Below, piece by piece: positions 25,641 to 39,261 of a stretch of DNA of 64,000 nucleotides. This DNA comes from Panorpa germanica (taxonomy: Eukaryota > Arthropoda > Insecta > Mecoptera > Panorpidae): assembly GCA_963678705.1 (NCBI GenBank), contig OY783205.1, positions 24,543,034 through 24,607,033 on the forward strand, in the 5' to 3' direction. Every line of letters starts with the position of its first letter. The stretch's first letter is position 1. The notes beneath the pieces are model-generated. The model saw only the letters and a program-made list of their open reading frames with translations. It had not been told where the DNA came from and ran no database searches. A program made the translations under genes and the position numbers.

Positions 25641-25670
25641 CTTGATCTACATGTCATGCACTGCTGCATG

Positions 25671-26215
25671 AATGGGCTTGTGTCCTCATTTTTTAGTGGT
25701 CGATTTTTCAATTGTTGATTGAAATTGATGTTAATAAATGTGTATTGGCGTGTCTATTTTATTAAATATCTAAATGTTGACGGAGATATAGCAATTAAAA
25801 GTTTGAATTGTAGTTTTAGCGCTAGAAATGGTCGGCCATATTTGTATGACGTGAAATAAGTTTTTATCTTATTTAACTCTGCTAAGGCAGACATAATATT
25901 GAAATTTGATTGTTCCTTGAAATATCTGTAAATAATATTTGATATTTTGATATATAAATACATATAGCAGATATTTATGAGCTGTAAGGTTGGTAACCTT
26001 ACACAAGGATTGTGATGTCACATGCACTTGAAATGTGTACACCGTTGAATCCCTTTAATAATTAAAGAGACAAAATAACTTTTTTAATTGTTAATATCTC
26101 CTTACATATAAGTATAGTTATTAAAAAATAATTGAACATTTGAGGTTCTAGTAACCAACTTTATCTATATATAGTACACTTTTATAGAAATTAAGACATA
26201 GGACACAAGCCCATT
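25671..26215 (+). mobile_element. MITE family A, copy 3
   Basis: Perfect 16-bp termini aatgggcttgtgtcct / aggacacaagcccatt. An internal segment (the gtcagttatttg to caaataatcaag part of other copies) is deleted near 25858. The 69-codon minus frame inside is meaningless. Confidence 0.9.
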
Positions 26216-26395
26216 GTCGAACAAAGGAAAGGTTCTATACTTGAAAGATTTTGTTAAACAGTGTCAGTGTTCCACTGTGTAGTAGGAAACTTGTCATGTC
26301 AATTTTCCAATATTTTACTCACACGTTGGAGGTAAACATTTAAATCAAACGTTCTCCGCATCGTCTGGAGCCGGCTTTAAACATGCGACATCCAA

Positions 26396-26398
<3 letters not shown>

Positions 26399-26448
<50 letters not shown>
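26399..26448. repeat. (TA)n microsatellite
   Basis: About 25 perfect TA units. Confidence 0.95.
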
Positions 26449-26450
<2 letters not shown>

Positions 26451-29164
26451 CCATTAATTAGTTGATATTATATAAATCCTCTACTTATGATATTCTTTAA
26501 AAAACTTACATGTCACATCAGTGTGAACGAGTTGTACAACTTCTTTTAACAAATGCTGCATGTCGTACCAATGTGTACTATACATGGACAAGCTATTCCT
26601 TATTGAACCAAAGTTACTTTAAATAAGAAACAAGAAGAATAAAGATGGATGTTAGATGTTAAAATAATCAGGACGCTGCTTAAGATCGCAACCATAACCA
26701 TTGCTTTGACTAGAAAATGTTGTAAATTATTTTACTTTGCAAAAAATAAAAGATTTTTAATGAGTTTTAAGGTTAAAAGGTTTTCTTTTATGGCATGAGC
26801 ATAAAATGATCTACAGTTAGATGTTAATTAAGAATGTATACAGAGTGTTAGATACATTAATGTCAATTTAAAAAAGAATTCAATTTATTTAATTAAATTA
26901 TTTTGTGTGGTATTTATTAAAAGATAGTTTCTTGTATTCGCCGTAAGGTGGTAGCGTCGCTTGTGTCTCATAAGTCACTACACCTGTCACAGTGAGTGTT
27001 AAAATTGAAAGTGCTTGACAGTCAGTGTATTGTTCTAATTAAAAAATATAATTGTGTAAAAAAAAGTGCGTTTAAATATAATAAAATAGGTTGTAATTGT
27101 ACATAAGTATCTAAAGCTTCATTTTAGCCATTTAGTTTTTCTTCAAACCTATTTTTATTTACATAAACTTGTGTTGTCAAATTTAGACATTTAACCTCAA
27201 CAAGTGTTGTCCCTTGCGTTTTGTGTTTGAGTTTGATTACGTTTGTTTATAATTATTTAAAGATTAGTGTAAAACATTTACTTTTTCATTTTCCAGTTTA
27301 TAAATACTTGTGTTAAAACTAGTGTACATAAAAACATTTCGACGCTCTGACAGACTGAAGGCACATTGTGTACATAGTACACTCAGGTTAGAAAACTATA
27401 TTCAATTTTTGCATGTTTATTATTTATTATTAAAAAGTAAACTACAGTGTTAGCTGTCAAAATAAAAAAAACTCTCAGAGCATAGTTTGTTATACAAACA
27501 TTGTGAATATAATTACATTATGTATTATAATGTAATATATACATAGCATTAAATGCAAACAACCCTTTTAAAGCCATCAGCTGATTTTGTGTTAGATAGT
27601 TTAATGTAATTGTCAGCGTTTATGCATATAAGATAAGTTTCATAACCTATAAATGATGTTGACCTAATACTGGTTAGTTAATTACAAGCTCTAGTTTGTA
27701 ATGTTGCTAATTAAATATTTGCTCAATAAGTTTCGGAGTGTATTGAACAGTTGTAGTGCAGTAGACCTTTCTGTCATACGGCTAATATGTCAGAAATATT
27801 GGTTTAAATGGTGCGACGGTAGGAACAGATCTGTGTGAACTAAATAATAATAAAATAGATGTACATGTATACAGGTATAGTTTAATATGAGTGGCCATAA
27901 TTCTCTCATGATCGTTTTAATAATAATGACAATCTCAGTGTTTAAAACATGACCATTCAAAATAACACAACTCAAATTATATTGTTATAAAAATATTAAA
28001 GGGTTTAAAAGATTTCCTCTGTATTATTCGTTAAAAACCCTTCTCTAAAACGCTTGCAACCCTTCAAAAAAGAGGTTAAAGACACTTAGAAAGTCACATT
28101 ATTAAGCATTCATATTTTCGAGTACTAGAATATAACAATATGCGCGAAACAGGTGTTTAATGGTGAAACGTTTAAGTTATAAGTATACTTAAGAAGTTTT
28201 AACTTAAGTATAGTGATCATTATCATTATCTTAAGATTTAGTTGGATGGTAGAAAAACTTATTGTAATTCTTAAATGTGAAATAAAGAGTTAAAAATTGT
28301 ATAAAGGGATTAGAAGCACAATATGGTTTTTGCTCTTTTTCTTACATTGATAAATAGTAGTGTAACGAAGCAGGTTCAAGCACGGATGGTGAGTGGGGAA
28401 ATTTCAACATTTTTCGAATGTTTTTTTATTTTTAAATATACTTTAAAGTAAGTAAACATATCAATCTTCCTTTATAATCATATATTTGATCTCACCGGCT
28501 GCCATGAACACAAATTTATATTATCTACCTACGTAACGAGTTATTTTTGATACAAATCCTGTATAATTAATTGGTAATTTAAAAATATAGAACATCCACC
28601 TACAATTTTTTTTATTTTCTCTGTTAATAGAAAGATAATTATAGATTTATATAGAAAGCGGAAGGGTTGTTTTTCAAAAGGGGTTGTAGTTGATATCCCT
28701 TAAATTATAACATAGCTACATTGTAAATTATGTATAAAGTCAATATCAGTGTGAAGTATTATACATAAATCAAAAGAAAAATGTGGGTTTTTGATAACGT
28801 GTAGGGTAGGTAGTACACAGGGAGAAATACGTAAAAATATCTAATAACTCAAAAAAATGACAAATTGAAAAGAATCTAATTCAGTGAAGATTACACAAAT
28901 ATTTGTCGGTTGTACATTTCATTATTTAAATATAAATATAAAATGCTATGATGTTTGCACAAAGCTGAACATTCATTATGGTTTGACAGATTGTAGGTTA
29001 TAAAGGGACACTGTAGTGTCACGTTTTATGTTTTTAACTTTGAGTAGCATACTTATAAAATTAAAACAAGAAATTACAATCGAAAGATATATCACTTCAC
29101 TCAATAAATTCGTAGGATTTCATATACAAGGCATAGCTATTGAAAAATCAATATTTATTTATGG
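26449..29164. other. Intron sequence, nothing recognised
   Basis: AT-rich DNA of the 28-kb intron. The GC-richer spots at 26940-27030 and 27340-27390 have exon-like splice words, but no frame that fits the phases of the host gene. Confidence 0.4.
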
Positions 29165-29305
29165 TTTTTAGATAGTACCAACCTTCAAACGATATGTGTT
29201 AAAATTTCACGACATTTCGAACATTAGTTTACAAGTTAGAGTGGTTTTAGTGACGCTACTTTTGTAGTTTTCACAACATTGAAAAAATCTGAATTTAACT
29301 TGTGA
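29165..29305 (+). mobile_element. Mariner 5' remnant
   Basis: The block tttttagatagtaccaa, a ttcaaacgat motif, then acgctacttttgtagttttc and a degraded start region reading KKSEFNL, where insect mariners have MEKSEFR. Same 5' leader as 62497-62665. It breaks off after about 25 bp of ORF. Confidence 0.6.
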
Positions 29306-29372
29306 AGCTATTGCTTTGCTCAAGCAGTATTCTTTCCATTTAAAAAACAATACTTTATGGAACAGATTTTAT

Positions 29373-29930
29373 AATGGGCTTGTGTCCTATGTCTTAATTT
29401 CTAGAAAAGTATACTATACTAGATCCTCAAATGTCCAATTATTTTTTAATAACTCCTTATATGTTAAGAGATATTAACAATTAAAAACGTCATTTTGTCT
29501 CTTTAATTATTAAAGGGATTCAAATTCCAAATGCATGTGACATCACAATCCTTGTGTAAGGTTACCAACCTTACAGCTCATAAATCTCTGCTATATGTAT
29601 TTATATATCAAAATATCAAATATTATTTACAGCTATTTCAAGGAACAATAAAATTTCAATATTATGTCTGCCGTAACAGGGTTAAATAAAATAAAAACTT
29701 ATTATTCTTTGACTTGACTTGATTATTTCGATTACCAACAGCTACAAAACATTACCACAGCACTGACCTACTCAACAAATAACTGATGTTAAAATACATT
29801 TCATGTCATACAAATATGGCCGACCATTTCTAGCGCTAAAACTACAATTCAAACTTTTAATTGCTATATCTCCGTCAACATTTAGATATTTAATAAAATA
29901 CACACATAAAAATGAGGACACAAGCCCATT
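29373..29930 (-). mobile_element. MITE family A, copy 4
   Basis: Inverted orientation, both termini intact, about 558 bp. A short deletion near the right end removes the ttgaaaaatcgaccac part. Otherwise collinear with copies 2, 3, 6 and 7. Confidence 0.9.
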
Positions 29931-32900
29931 CGCAAAAGAGTAGATTTATTTTTTTAAGAAGCAATAAAATAGTTCGCGAAACTTTGTATATTAGGTAAAA
30001 TAGTTAACTTAACAAGTAACTTTTATTATGTTAGATAAACCTTAAATACACGTGACTGTCTTTAATATAATTAATCGAGATACCAATTTGTTAACTACTA
30101 TAAACAACAACTAAAATAACTAATTATTCTTAAAATATATAATTACCAACAAAAGAAAATCAAAAGTAAAATTAAATCTCCAACATATGTCTGATAAGTA
30201 GTTTTTAAATTTAATAAAAAAAAAACCACAACAATAGGTCTTACAACAATAGATGTTTATTTCATATCAATCTCCGTTTTTTATTGATTCTAAGTAATTC
30301 TAAAGCATATAATAAAAACCCTCCCCCTTCAACTTATAAAATAAATTGCTTATTATAATAAATCTTCAAATATATTGAAGAGATTCTCTTTATAAAATTT
30401 TTATTAAACGAATTCCATTTCCTTTTCATTTAAGATATACATTAAATAGCAATTAAATTTTCAGGATGAAAAGAAAAATAAAAAAAAAGCAGAATAGTTT
30501 ATAGGTAAAATAATTTTTTATTTGTTGATTAAATTCGTGCTTTGATGATACTGGTATAGATGCTGCAAGAAATTAATATATTTTTGGAACTCTACCAAAT
30601 TTGAATGTAATCTGTGTAATTATCCTATACGGGGTAATGTTGTTTGCTTGTGGCTGTGATAAAAACACATAAAGCTAAACTTTTTGTTGTGCTCAGTCGG
30701 TAGAGTAATTAGAAAATTGCTTTATTTATATAATGTTAAAAAAAATACTATTTTCATATTCATTCATAAAGAATTTACAAAAAAAATTTATCAAATGTAT
30801 TATATCCTTTTTTTAAATTTATTTATCTGTCCTATAGATATTTTAACAATTGGTTTGCAATAAAATTAAACTTGCAGTGTATGTGTTCAATGACACAATT
30901 GTATCTATTTATTATTTCATTTAATTAAGTCTTATAATAAACTTAAGTCTATATAATAAACATTAGACAAGGGACCTTTAAAATTTTCAAAAAAAATTAT
31001 GGTTTGTCAGACGTGTAACTAAACTAATAAACCAGTTCCAAGCATAATAAAAAAATAATACTTTCGCCGCAAAAAAAAAATACTATTTCCGCCGCGAAAA
31101 AAATAATATTTTAGTATTATAAATTATATTTATAAATAATAATAATAGTATTGGTTTAGGATACATTTAATTATTAATAATTTGACTTCTATCGATAACT
31201 GAGAATTCTTGTTCTTTAGCTAGTATAGTTTACGCAGTTGTAGTCCTAAGGACTTACGTTTCGTAAACATACAATAAAAAATAAATGTAAACTTTTTTGT
31301 ATAAATATTAACAGACAAATTTGACTAGTAACTAGTTTCAAATCACGCTTCACATGCCATCTACATCTAAAAATAGTAACTAAATATTCAAAAACATTGA
31401 AACTAAAAATGTGACAAAGTTAAATTGAAATTATTTTTTTATTATAGTAGTAGGTATAACAACATGTCACTGTAAAATGTCTGATTTATTTATTTAAAAT
31501 TACAAAGTTGTTTATTTTGAAGATTAAGATAAATAAATGCAGATGCACATGTTGTTAATGCAGATGCACATGCAGTAGCTGATCAAGACAAGATATGTAC
31601 CGGGAGCCGGGTCCTAGGCTTCGTGCAGTAAGCGTACCGCATTAAATAGTCTATTAGGACGCTGATTTATGCGTGGAGACTTCTATTTATAAATTTATAT
31701 TGAAATAAGACACGCCCACTGTCATCATCTAACTTTTAAACGCGTTTTTTATTTATTTCTAAAATTATATGTGTTTAACCCCACATAAAATAAAGACACA
31801 TAAGAAATTATGGAAAGGAAGTCCCAAGAAACGATTATCGTAGTATAAATATAAATTAGAAAATCAAATATTAAGTATCTATCCCACCTACTGTTAAGCT
31901 ACAGTTAGACTGTCATAAGTAAAATGAATTCAAAATAAAAACTGAAAATTAAAATACTGCAGGAAACGTATACCCTGTTCTTGAATTTAAGGTTAAAAAT
32001 AGGGAATAGCACTTTATATATATATTACCGTAGAACGAACGAAACGTATCAGGTATATAACTGTTACGTAAATATTTTGTTACTTGTTAGAGTTACAACA
32101 AAATATCAACCCTTACTTATCAAACAATTTGAAACTAATTTAAGTTTCAGATGTTAAATATCTACAGTATTCTAAGTTCACCGCAGTCTCATAAGTTTTC
32201 AACACCCCCTTTAAAGTCAGGTGTTATAAAGGGGTTGATTTTATCCTTTCTCTACTTCTTTCCCCTTTCATGTCAACACTTTACTTTTACCCCAAAATAA
32301 TCAAGAGACCACCTATGGAGCGTTTGTAATTATTTTCTGAGTTGCTAGTTTATTTTATAATACGGAAATACAAATTAGGAAGTTTTAGACAGTCAAAATT
32401 TCAAACGAAAACCACTAATTGTGTTTTGGTGATTTTTTTAATCAGGTATTTTTGGAATTGCGTTTCAGTCAAACACTCTCTGACGTCATTTTTGTATAAA
32501 TGTTGATTTTCATAAGTAAAACATCGTTCTATATAAACACGCGTTCATAACTACGAACAATATAATAGGTAGATGTTATTTTGAAGTTTAAAACCTGTTA
32601 TCCCAAACTGATCAACCCTAACAAAGCTAACGTGTGACGTAATTTATAGACCCTAAGTTTAAAAATACGTTCACTTTCTAATTTGAAACAAAACAATGTT
32701 CTTTATTTGAAATTGTTATCATCTTTATTTTAACAAACAAGAGATTAAAACAGCCATAAAAATATTTTCAATACATTTAAAAGTTTTTAATGATTCATTA
32801 GGAATAATATCTACAAAACTTTCAACACTTATCTTAATTACCTTAACCTTACTAATTACTTTAACGGTTCCATCAAGCGTAGTATACTGAAATGATATCA

Positions 32901-33245
32901 GGTATTTTGGATTATCAAATTTACCTTACAGAGTGCTACTAGAGCTAGGGCTAAGGCTAAGGGCCACCCTCTGTTATGTTGGTAATATAGGTACCTGTTT
33001 TACCTACCGCATTACCAACCGCATAATGTTGTTAAGTAACCGTTTACGGTTTGTGATAACAATATATAATTTGTAAATTACTTTGGTGGTTCGTTTTTCA
33101 TTTGAATAATTTGATGGTACATGAAATGTTTCTAGTTTAATTTTGTTACAAACTTTGTAATATGTAAAGCATGGCCTAGTGAACAAAGGTTGATTCGATA
33201 ATGATATATTTTGTGGTTTTATGGTTACGTTTAAAGGATACTGCA
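29931..33245. other. Intron sequence with small tandem duplications only
   Basis: AT-rich. It contains a direct repeat of gcagatgcacatg (31538-31573), two adjacent copies of a cgccgc-plus-A-tract word (31063-31107), and a GC-richer patch at 31590-31645. No gene seen. Confidence 0.4.
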
Positions 33246-33300
33246 GACCCGCTATAACACGGGTTTCTACAATGCGAATACAAAAATATTACGGACATGA
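33246..33300 (+). mobile_element. Pogo/Tigger-like terminus fragment
   Basis: The sequence cagacccgctataacacggg, followed by tttctacaatgcg, aligns with the terminus at 57095 (cagtagactccgtataacg, then cgg and tttatacattacgcg). Starts of the CAGTAGAC...ATAACG type are typical of pogo/Tigger termini in insects. Only one end is seen. Confidence 0.35.
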
Positions 33301-33343
33301 ATTCGCTTCAAAGCATTTTCTTGTATACGCCGCGATATTACAC

Positions 33344-34006
33344 CAATGGCTTTAAATTTATTAAATTTCTATAAAAGTGTACTATATATTGATAAAGTGA
33401 GTTACTAGAACCTCAAATGTTCAATTATTTTTTAATAACTCCTTATATGTTAGCAGATATTAACAATTAAATAAGTCATTTTGTCTCTTTAATTATTAAA
33501 GGGGTCAATGTTGTACAACATTCCAAATGCATGTGACCTCACAACCGCTATTTGCTATCTCTTTTATACAACAGAGCGTAAAAGAGATATATTTATGACA
33601 GAACTCTGACAAGTTTACAGGTTACCAACCATACAGCTTACATATGTCAAAATATCAAATATTATTTACAGCTATTTCAAGGAACAATAGAATTTCAATA
33701 TCAGGTCTGCCGTAACAGGGTTACATAAAATAAAAACTTATTATTCTTTGACTTAACTTGAATATTTCGACTACCAACAGCTACAAAACATCACCACAGC
33801 AGTGACCTAAGCAACAAATAACTGACGTTAAAATGCATTTCATGTCATACAAATGGCCGACTATTTCTAGCGTTAAAACTACAATTCAAATTTTTAATTG
33901 CTATATCTTCGTTAACATTTAGATATTTAATAAAATAGACACACCAATACACATTTATTAACATCAATTTCAATCAACAATTGAAAAATGAGGACACAAG
34001 CCCATT
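33344..34006 (-). mobile_element. MITE family A, copy 5 (hairpin subfamily)
   Basis: The right terminus (aggacacaagcccatt) is intact. The left is degraded to aatggctttaaattta. It carries the same insert as copy 1, with ttgctatctctttta facing taaaagagatata and the acagaactctgacaag block. More diverged than the other copies. Confidence 0.85.
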
Positions 34007-34894
34007 TAAGGGAATATTTAACAGTATGTAGTATAAAATACAGTTAACACAATTTAGGAAACAAAGCGGGAGCAACAAGAGAGAGGCGCATTTAAACAGA
34101 AAACAAATCAATAAACAATATTTTACTAACTGTGAATTTAAAAAATATATATATTGTCGATTGAACACAACTAAATATTTAACCACTGATATTCTAAACT
34201 TTAATCACATTTAAATAGTTAATATTTTAAGGTTTCGATTAATTTAAGGATTACTAACACAAAACACCTGCTCCATAAAGCATTAATTACATCTCCGAAA
34301 TCATTGACGATAACAGTGTTTGATAGTGTTTAGTGATTCAAAGCCATTCTGAACAAGTTTAGCTTTTATATAAATATGTATGTAGTTGTACATACGCGAT
34401 AGGCTTGATAGGGGTAGCACCGTCTAGGAACACACATCAAGTAAAAACAGTGTGGAAGGGGTACATGTAATAGAAGTCTGTAAATGACGTCACATCAATG
34501 CTTTAACCAACAAACATATATGAGACCTAAACACACAACATAAAGGTACAGTAAGAGAAACAAAGATAGATATATAAATAAAAAGAGAAGAAATATATAG
34601 TGTATGAAACGAGGTATGTTTTTACATAGCAAGAGCATTAGAACAAAAAAGAAAGGTAATAGACGGTGAAATTGAACACAAGCTGTGACTATCAACTGCA
34701 TTGACATGTCGGTAAAAGTCTTTTGTAATTGTTTTTGTTTCGTTAAATTTGTCAGCAACTTGTACTTGATTTATTGTAAGTATGGAGATATTGGTTTAGA
34801 ATGAAACATAAACTTAACTCTGGGATACATTCTGTATATGTTATAATATGTTTGGTTTCATAGTCATAGTCACAAGTACTATGTCCCACTGTGA

Positions 34895-35536
34895 CTTTAA
34901 TAAAACTTTGATGGAAAGTGCAAAAGCAGTTGGACAAAATCCGGGAAAGCTATATCAAATAGGTGAAAGGGCTGGACAGGTGCTCGCCGGGGTATATGGT
35001 AATGGAGGAGGTGAAAAGGGATAAAATAAGAATCGAAGACAGCAAAGAGAAATGCTGAATCCGGGATCCTAAGAAAAATAAGGGAGGAGAGTAGAAAGGA
35101 GAAATGGAATGACGACAGAAGAAGGCACAAGTGTGGAAGAGGAGCTAAGGAGCAGAGACAGAAAGACACACAGCAGCAGGAAATAATGGAAAACATTGAT
35201 ATCAGCAAATATAATTAAATGTACAAGAGATATTTGGAAAATAAATTACTTGGTACAAGAAGATATGTGCAATTGTGGAGAAGAGGTATCCGGAACATTT
35301 GATCTTCCAATGTACAGAAACGGAGGTCTGCAGAAATAATTTGTACAGAGTTTTGGTAAAAAATGAAGTGGTGTTGCCAACGAGTATGCTTAGTGTGCTT
35401 AGTGATAGGCAGGATATGGAATATAGCGGGTTTAAACTATAGGTGTAATAATAAATGAAATGTAAATATGTAAAATGTTAATAAAATGAATTAGGAAGTG
35501 CGAAAAAGGCCCGTAAATTATTAATAAAAAAAAAAA
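34895..35536 (+). pseudogene. Degraded 3' end of a non-LTR retrotransposon (reverse transcriptase C terminus)
   Basis: Several stops and at least one frameshift break the frame. The segment at 35264-35330 encodes CNCGEE and, one frame over, EHLIFQCTET. Together they give the Cys-x-Cys ... His ... Cys pattern that closes the reverse-transcriptase ORF of many R1/I/Jockey-like elements. The frame continues to a stop near 35441. A 3' UTR of about 95 bp then ends in aaaaaggcccgtaaattatt plus an A-rich tail. The 103-residue minus frame over 34897-35208 is its antisense shadow. Confidence 0.6.
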
Positions 35537-35900
35537 TATTTGGGAGAGAGAGATACCGGAATACATAGTAGAAAAAGAGACAAGTATCATTAGAAGTATT
35601 GCAAGATTTAGATTGGGAATCGAAGAAAAAGGCAGCAGATACTGGCAAAATAGTCAGAAAAGATATTCAAAGTGTGCTCGAGAAAGATCGCTGAGACACG
35701 CTGGAGCACATTAAGTATTCATGTGAGAAAATAGTAAACAGTGAAAAGAATATTGTGGATGAAGAGGTGGATGGCGGAGATAGAGAGAAGGAGCGAGGAA
35801 AAAGAAGGAATAGCAGAGTAGAAAGAGAAGGGAGAGTAGCAGGAAGAAAGGAGCAGTAGTGGTTCAAGTTTATTTATTTTGTTTTTATTTTTTGGGAAGG
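35537..35900 (+). pseudogene. Second non-LTR retrotransposon remnant joined to the first
   Basis: It starts right after the A-rich tail of the previous element. Translated in pieces it reads EIPEYIVEKETSIIRSIA, then ARFRLGIEEKGSRYW, a pattern I know from C-terminal parts of R1-like insect reverse-transcriptase ORFs, followed by a long Glu/Arg/Lys-rich end. A frameshift and stops interrupt it. Related debris: 4960-5105, 54530-54670 and 57735-58180, all on the minus strand. Confidence 0.6.
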
Positions 35901-38603
35901 AATGAGAATGAGTAGATAGAATAAGGAACACAAATGAAATGTAAGTGAAGTGAGACCGTATATTCGTACTGCATGAAGCTATACTTTTGAATCAGACTGT
36001 CAGTAATAGTTAAACTTGGTTTCCTTCATAAAAACGTTTGAAATATACAGAAAACTATCTGGTAATTGATATCTCTGATATCTTTATCGCTTTTTTATTA
36101 ATAAAAGCACATTTTTAAACTCTTGAGACTTGTGGATTGAGGTTGTAAGCAATATGCTTATGTGGTGTATATACATAGTACATACATAGTATATACATAC
36201 CACAGATGGTATTAAACCGCGACCGTGGCTATCCGTAGCACTCTCGTTAACGATGAATCATTTATTCTTGAACCTGAAGAGTATAATGGATATCCGATGT
36301 ATTTAGAACAACCCCAGGATTTTAAAAGCCCTGGAGATATGATCCTCATTCAAGGAATAGGGATGATTTTACCCTTATACATATTTCTCTCATAAATATA
36401 ATAACTTAAAAAAAAACAAATCGAATACATTATAGCCGTACATAATGTTGAAGAATCTTAGCTTGTGTTTTTTCGTGTATCATTATTTATTAAGCTGTCT
36501 TGTGTAATCTGTTATTCCGTTATTTATGACTGGCTCTTTTTTGATAGATAGCTTTTAACTATTATGAGAAATTGCAGACGTCAACACAAATTTTTTTATC
36601 TTAAATCATATGAATTGTTTAGTTGTAATTTTGCATATCGGGTTTTACATTAGTAAACTTGAATTTATTTATTTTGCTAAAATATTTTATTATCTTTGGA
36701 CATTGTTGGACGTTCATTTCAATATAGTTTTTTGTTGTGTTCTTTTATAGTAACTAGTTAATTTCGTGTTGAAATTTCGAAGCTATTTTTAGTTATATCC
36801 AATCAATTTTTGAAACATACCATTCATGTAATATTTTACTTAAACAAACCTAGTAATATTTCAAATAGTCCTATTTTCTCATTTCCAGAAATCATTGAAA
36901 ACTGTATTTAAGAAGAAGAAGCAATAAAATAGGTCACAAAAGATTGAATATTGACGTAAAATTGTTTACACGCTTTCAAAATTTGAAACTATTTTTAAAT
37001 TATCTGCTATAGTTTTCGATTAATCGATGTTTAATGTTTATTTCCAGTTAAATATGCTGATATCTCGTGAATTTTAACACTTATCTAATAAAAAGCAATT
37101 GTAAATTTGAGATAGCATTTAAAAATATGTCAGAAAATATCAAAACTAGAACAATATGAAATTGACGAGATTAATCTTTAAAAATTGCTAATAAGTTTTG
37201 TTTAAAAAACTGAAGTTCTGACAAAAGTATTATAGGTATAGATACTATGTAATATTTTTAAATGTTTCAGACTATATTTTTAATTTTTATCTATCATAAT
37301 TTGCTTCTGATTAAAAGTAAAGTAATAAAAATTAGCTAGACATATTTTAACGTATTCTAAAGAATAAGAAATTAGTTGAATAAAACTATACAAAGCATAA
37401 AACAATAAAAAATTGGCAACGTTATTGTAGTATATTAAAAAACGACATAATGCTGCAGTTTCATTTATTATAAAAATTGAATCGGACCATATAATAATAA
37501 ATATATACTTTAATTCAATTATATAACAGAGTTTTGAGCCAAAATATATAAATATTTCGTTTGTATAAGTGGCAACAGTAGTTTAAAATTTTCTATTGAG
37601 TTATGTAAAGATATATTTAGTTTTATGATGTTGGCAAGATTTTCTATTTTAAGTTATAATATTTTCTTTATTAAATTTTATTTTTTTCATACTTAAAGTT
37701 TATTGTACTATTGACATAGATAGGTGCACAATAACTTTAACAATATATTAAATCGATTTCGATTTCTATTAATAGGTTTCACTTAATTTCGCTCTATTCA
37801 CAAATTACCCTCATCGTCACAAATTCACCCTTTTATAATTTTAAGTTAAGAAAAGCAACTTTTACTTATAACAAAATGTAAGTAGAGTAATAGACATTTT
37901 CCCTTATTTTTCATTGCTAGTCCTTTTAGTGGAAATCTACCCTTGTAATCCTGACCAGTTGTTGAGTGTTGGAAAGAGAAAGGAGTGAGAGGGGGGCTAA
38001 TCCGGCTAACGGCTTACGCAATGTGACTTAGTAACGATTAACTAACCGTTTTGTAAAAAGGTTTCTTTCTTTTATCTTTTCTAATCGACTCAATTTACAA
38101 TGATTGTATTATTTAAAGTGAAAATCTGTTTTTCTCGTTGTAATTGGAAAAGAAAATATAAATTTCTTGTTTGTTTATCTTTAGAAACAACATTAAAAAG
38201 ATTTACATGTATAGAAAATAATTAAACTTAGAAATTGTTATACATTTTTCAAAAAGGGTTATAGTTGTTATTTATTTAAAACAATAAACATTTACAACAA
38301 AGAAAAATTTTAACTGAAAAACCAACCACAAAAACATTTTCATTTTCATATTCTATTTATTGCTTCCACTACGTTTTTTTTTTATTTTTATTTATTTTTT
38401 GCTTTATTTTTCTCATATATATTGTTTTGCATCAGACGGTAAAAAAAAAACATATATAAATATAAATAATATTTAGTGAATTTAATATAAACCGGGAAAA
38501 TGGAAAACCGGGGAAAACGAGAAACGAACGGGAAATTTTTATACAAAAATATAACAATGTGAAAATCATATATACGAATATGAACATATATTGTATACTT
38601 GTT
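35901..38603. other. Intron sequence, nothing recognised
   Basis: AT-rich DNA of the 28-kb intron with a small tacata-type simple repeat at 36170-36200. No gene or repeat termini seen. Confidence 0.4.
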
Positions 38604-39173
38604 TTCATATATGAATCATCCAGAAGCTAATGCGGTTAAGTCCAGAAAACAACATTGAAAAAATGAATGAAATTAATTAATTTGATCAGAAAATTATAAA
38701 AAGTCTTTCTTAAAGTGAATAGATCTGATTTATATGAGTCAAACATTTTACGAATCACTTTTAAAAGAGTATTCCTGTACTATTCCTGAATTTTATTATT
38801 AATTATTGTTATAATTCAAAAATACTATTTTAAAAGTGTTTCATAAAATGTTTCACTCATACAAATCATATCTGTTCGATCACGATCATTATTCGCAAGA
38901 CTCAGGAATAAGACCCCTGATCCGAATTTAAGCATAGGTAATTGTTAGAGTTTACGACCTAGTTACTACGACCATACAGAGGACAACTACTGAAATTACT
39001 ATACAGCAAAATAAGAAACTATAAAAGCAAAGGCTTTGTGACCTATAAAAAGTGCCACGTTGTGGAAATCCTTTAATAACTAAAAAGAATATTACATATT
39101 AAATCAAAATTTACAAAAACATAAAAAATATAAAATGGACTTAACCGCATTGGCTTCTGAGCGTTTCATATGG
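38604..39173. mobile_element. Inverted-repeat element with nested hairpin
   Basis: The outer arms 38604-38643 and 39134-39173 pair: agaagctaatgcggttaag against cttaaccgcattggcttct. An inner pair of about 55 bp lies at 38719-38772 and 38821-38878 (tgatttatatgagtcaaaca against tgtttcactcatacaaatca). Non-coding, about 570 bp, no clear target duplication. Not matched to a known MITE superfamily. Confidence 0.6.
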
Positions 39174-39235
39174 TGTTTTTAAATATATGATTGATTGTTT
39201 TCCATATTTGTGTACACATTCTCTGGAGAGTGAGA

Positions 39236-39261
39236 GGGAGTGGGGGAGGGAGCTAGAGGGG
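39236..39261 (+). other. Canonical G-quadruplex motif
   Basis: Four G runs (3, 5, 3, 4) separated by loops of 3, 1 and 7 bases. This fits the G3+N1-7 rule and stands out in a strongly AT-rich intron. It lies 63 bp after the inverted-repeat element. It would be in the template strand of the host gene transcript. Confidence 0.6.

Noticed and set aside
34897-35208. 103-codon minus frame rich in Ser, Leu, Cys
   Set aside because: Antisense of the non-LTR remnant running on the plus strand with the Cys-His motif further on.
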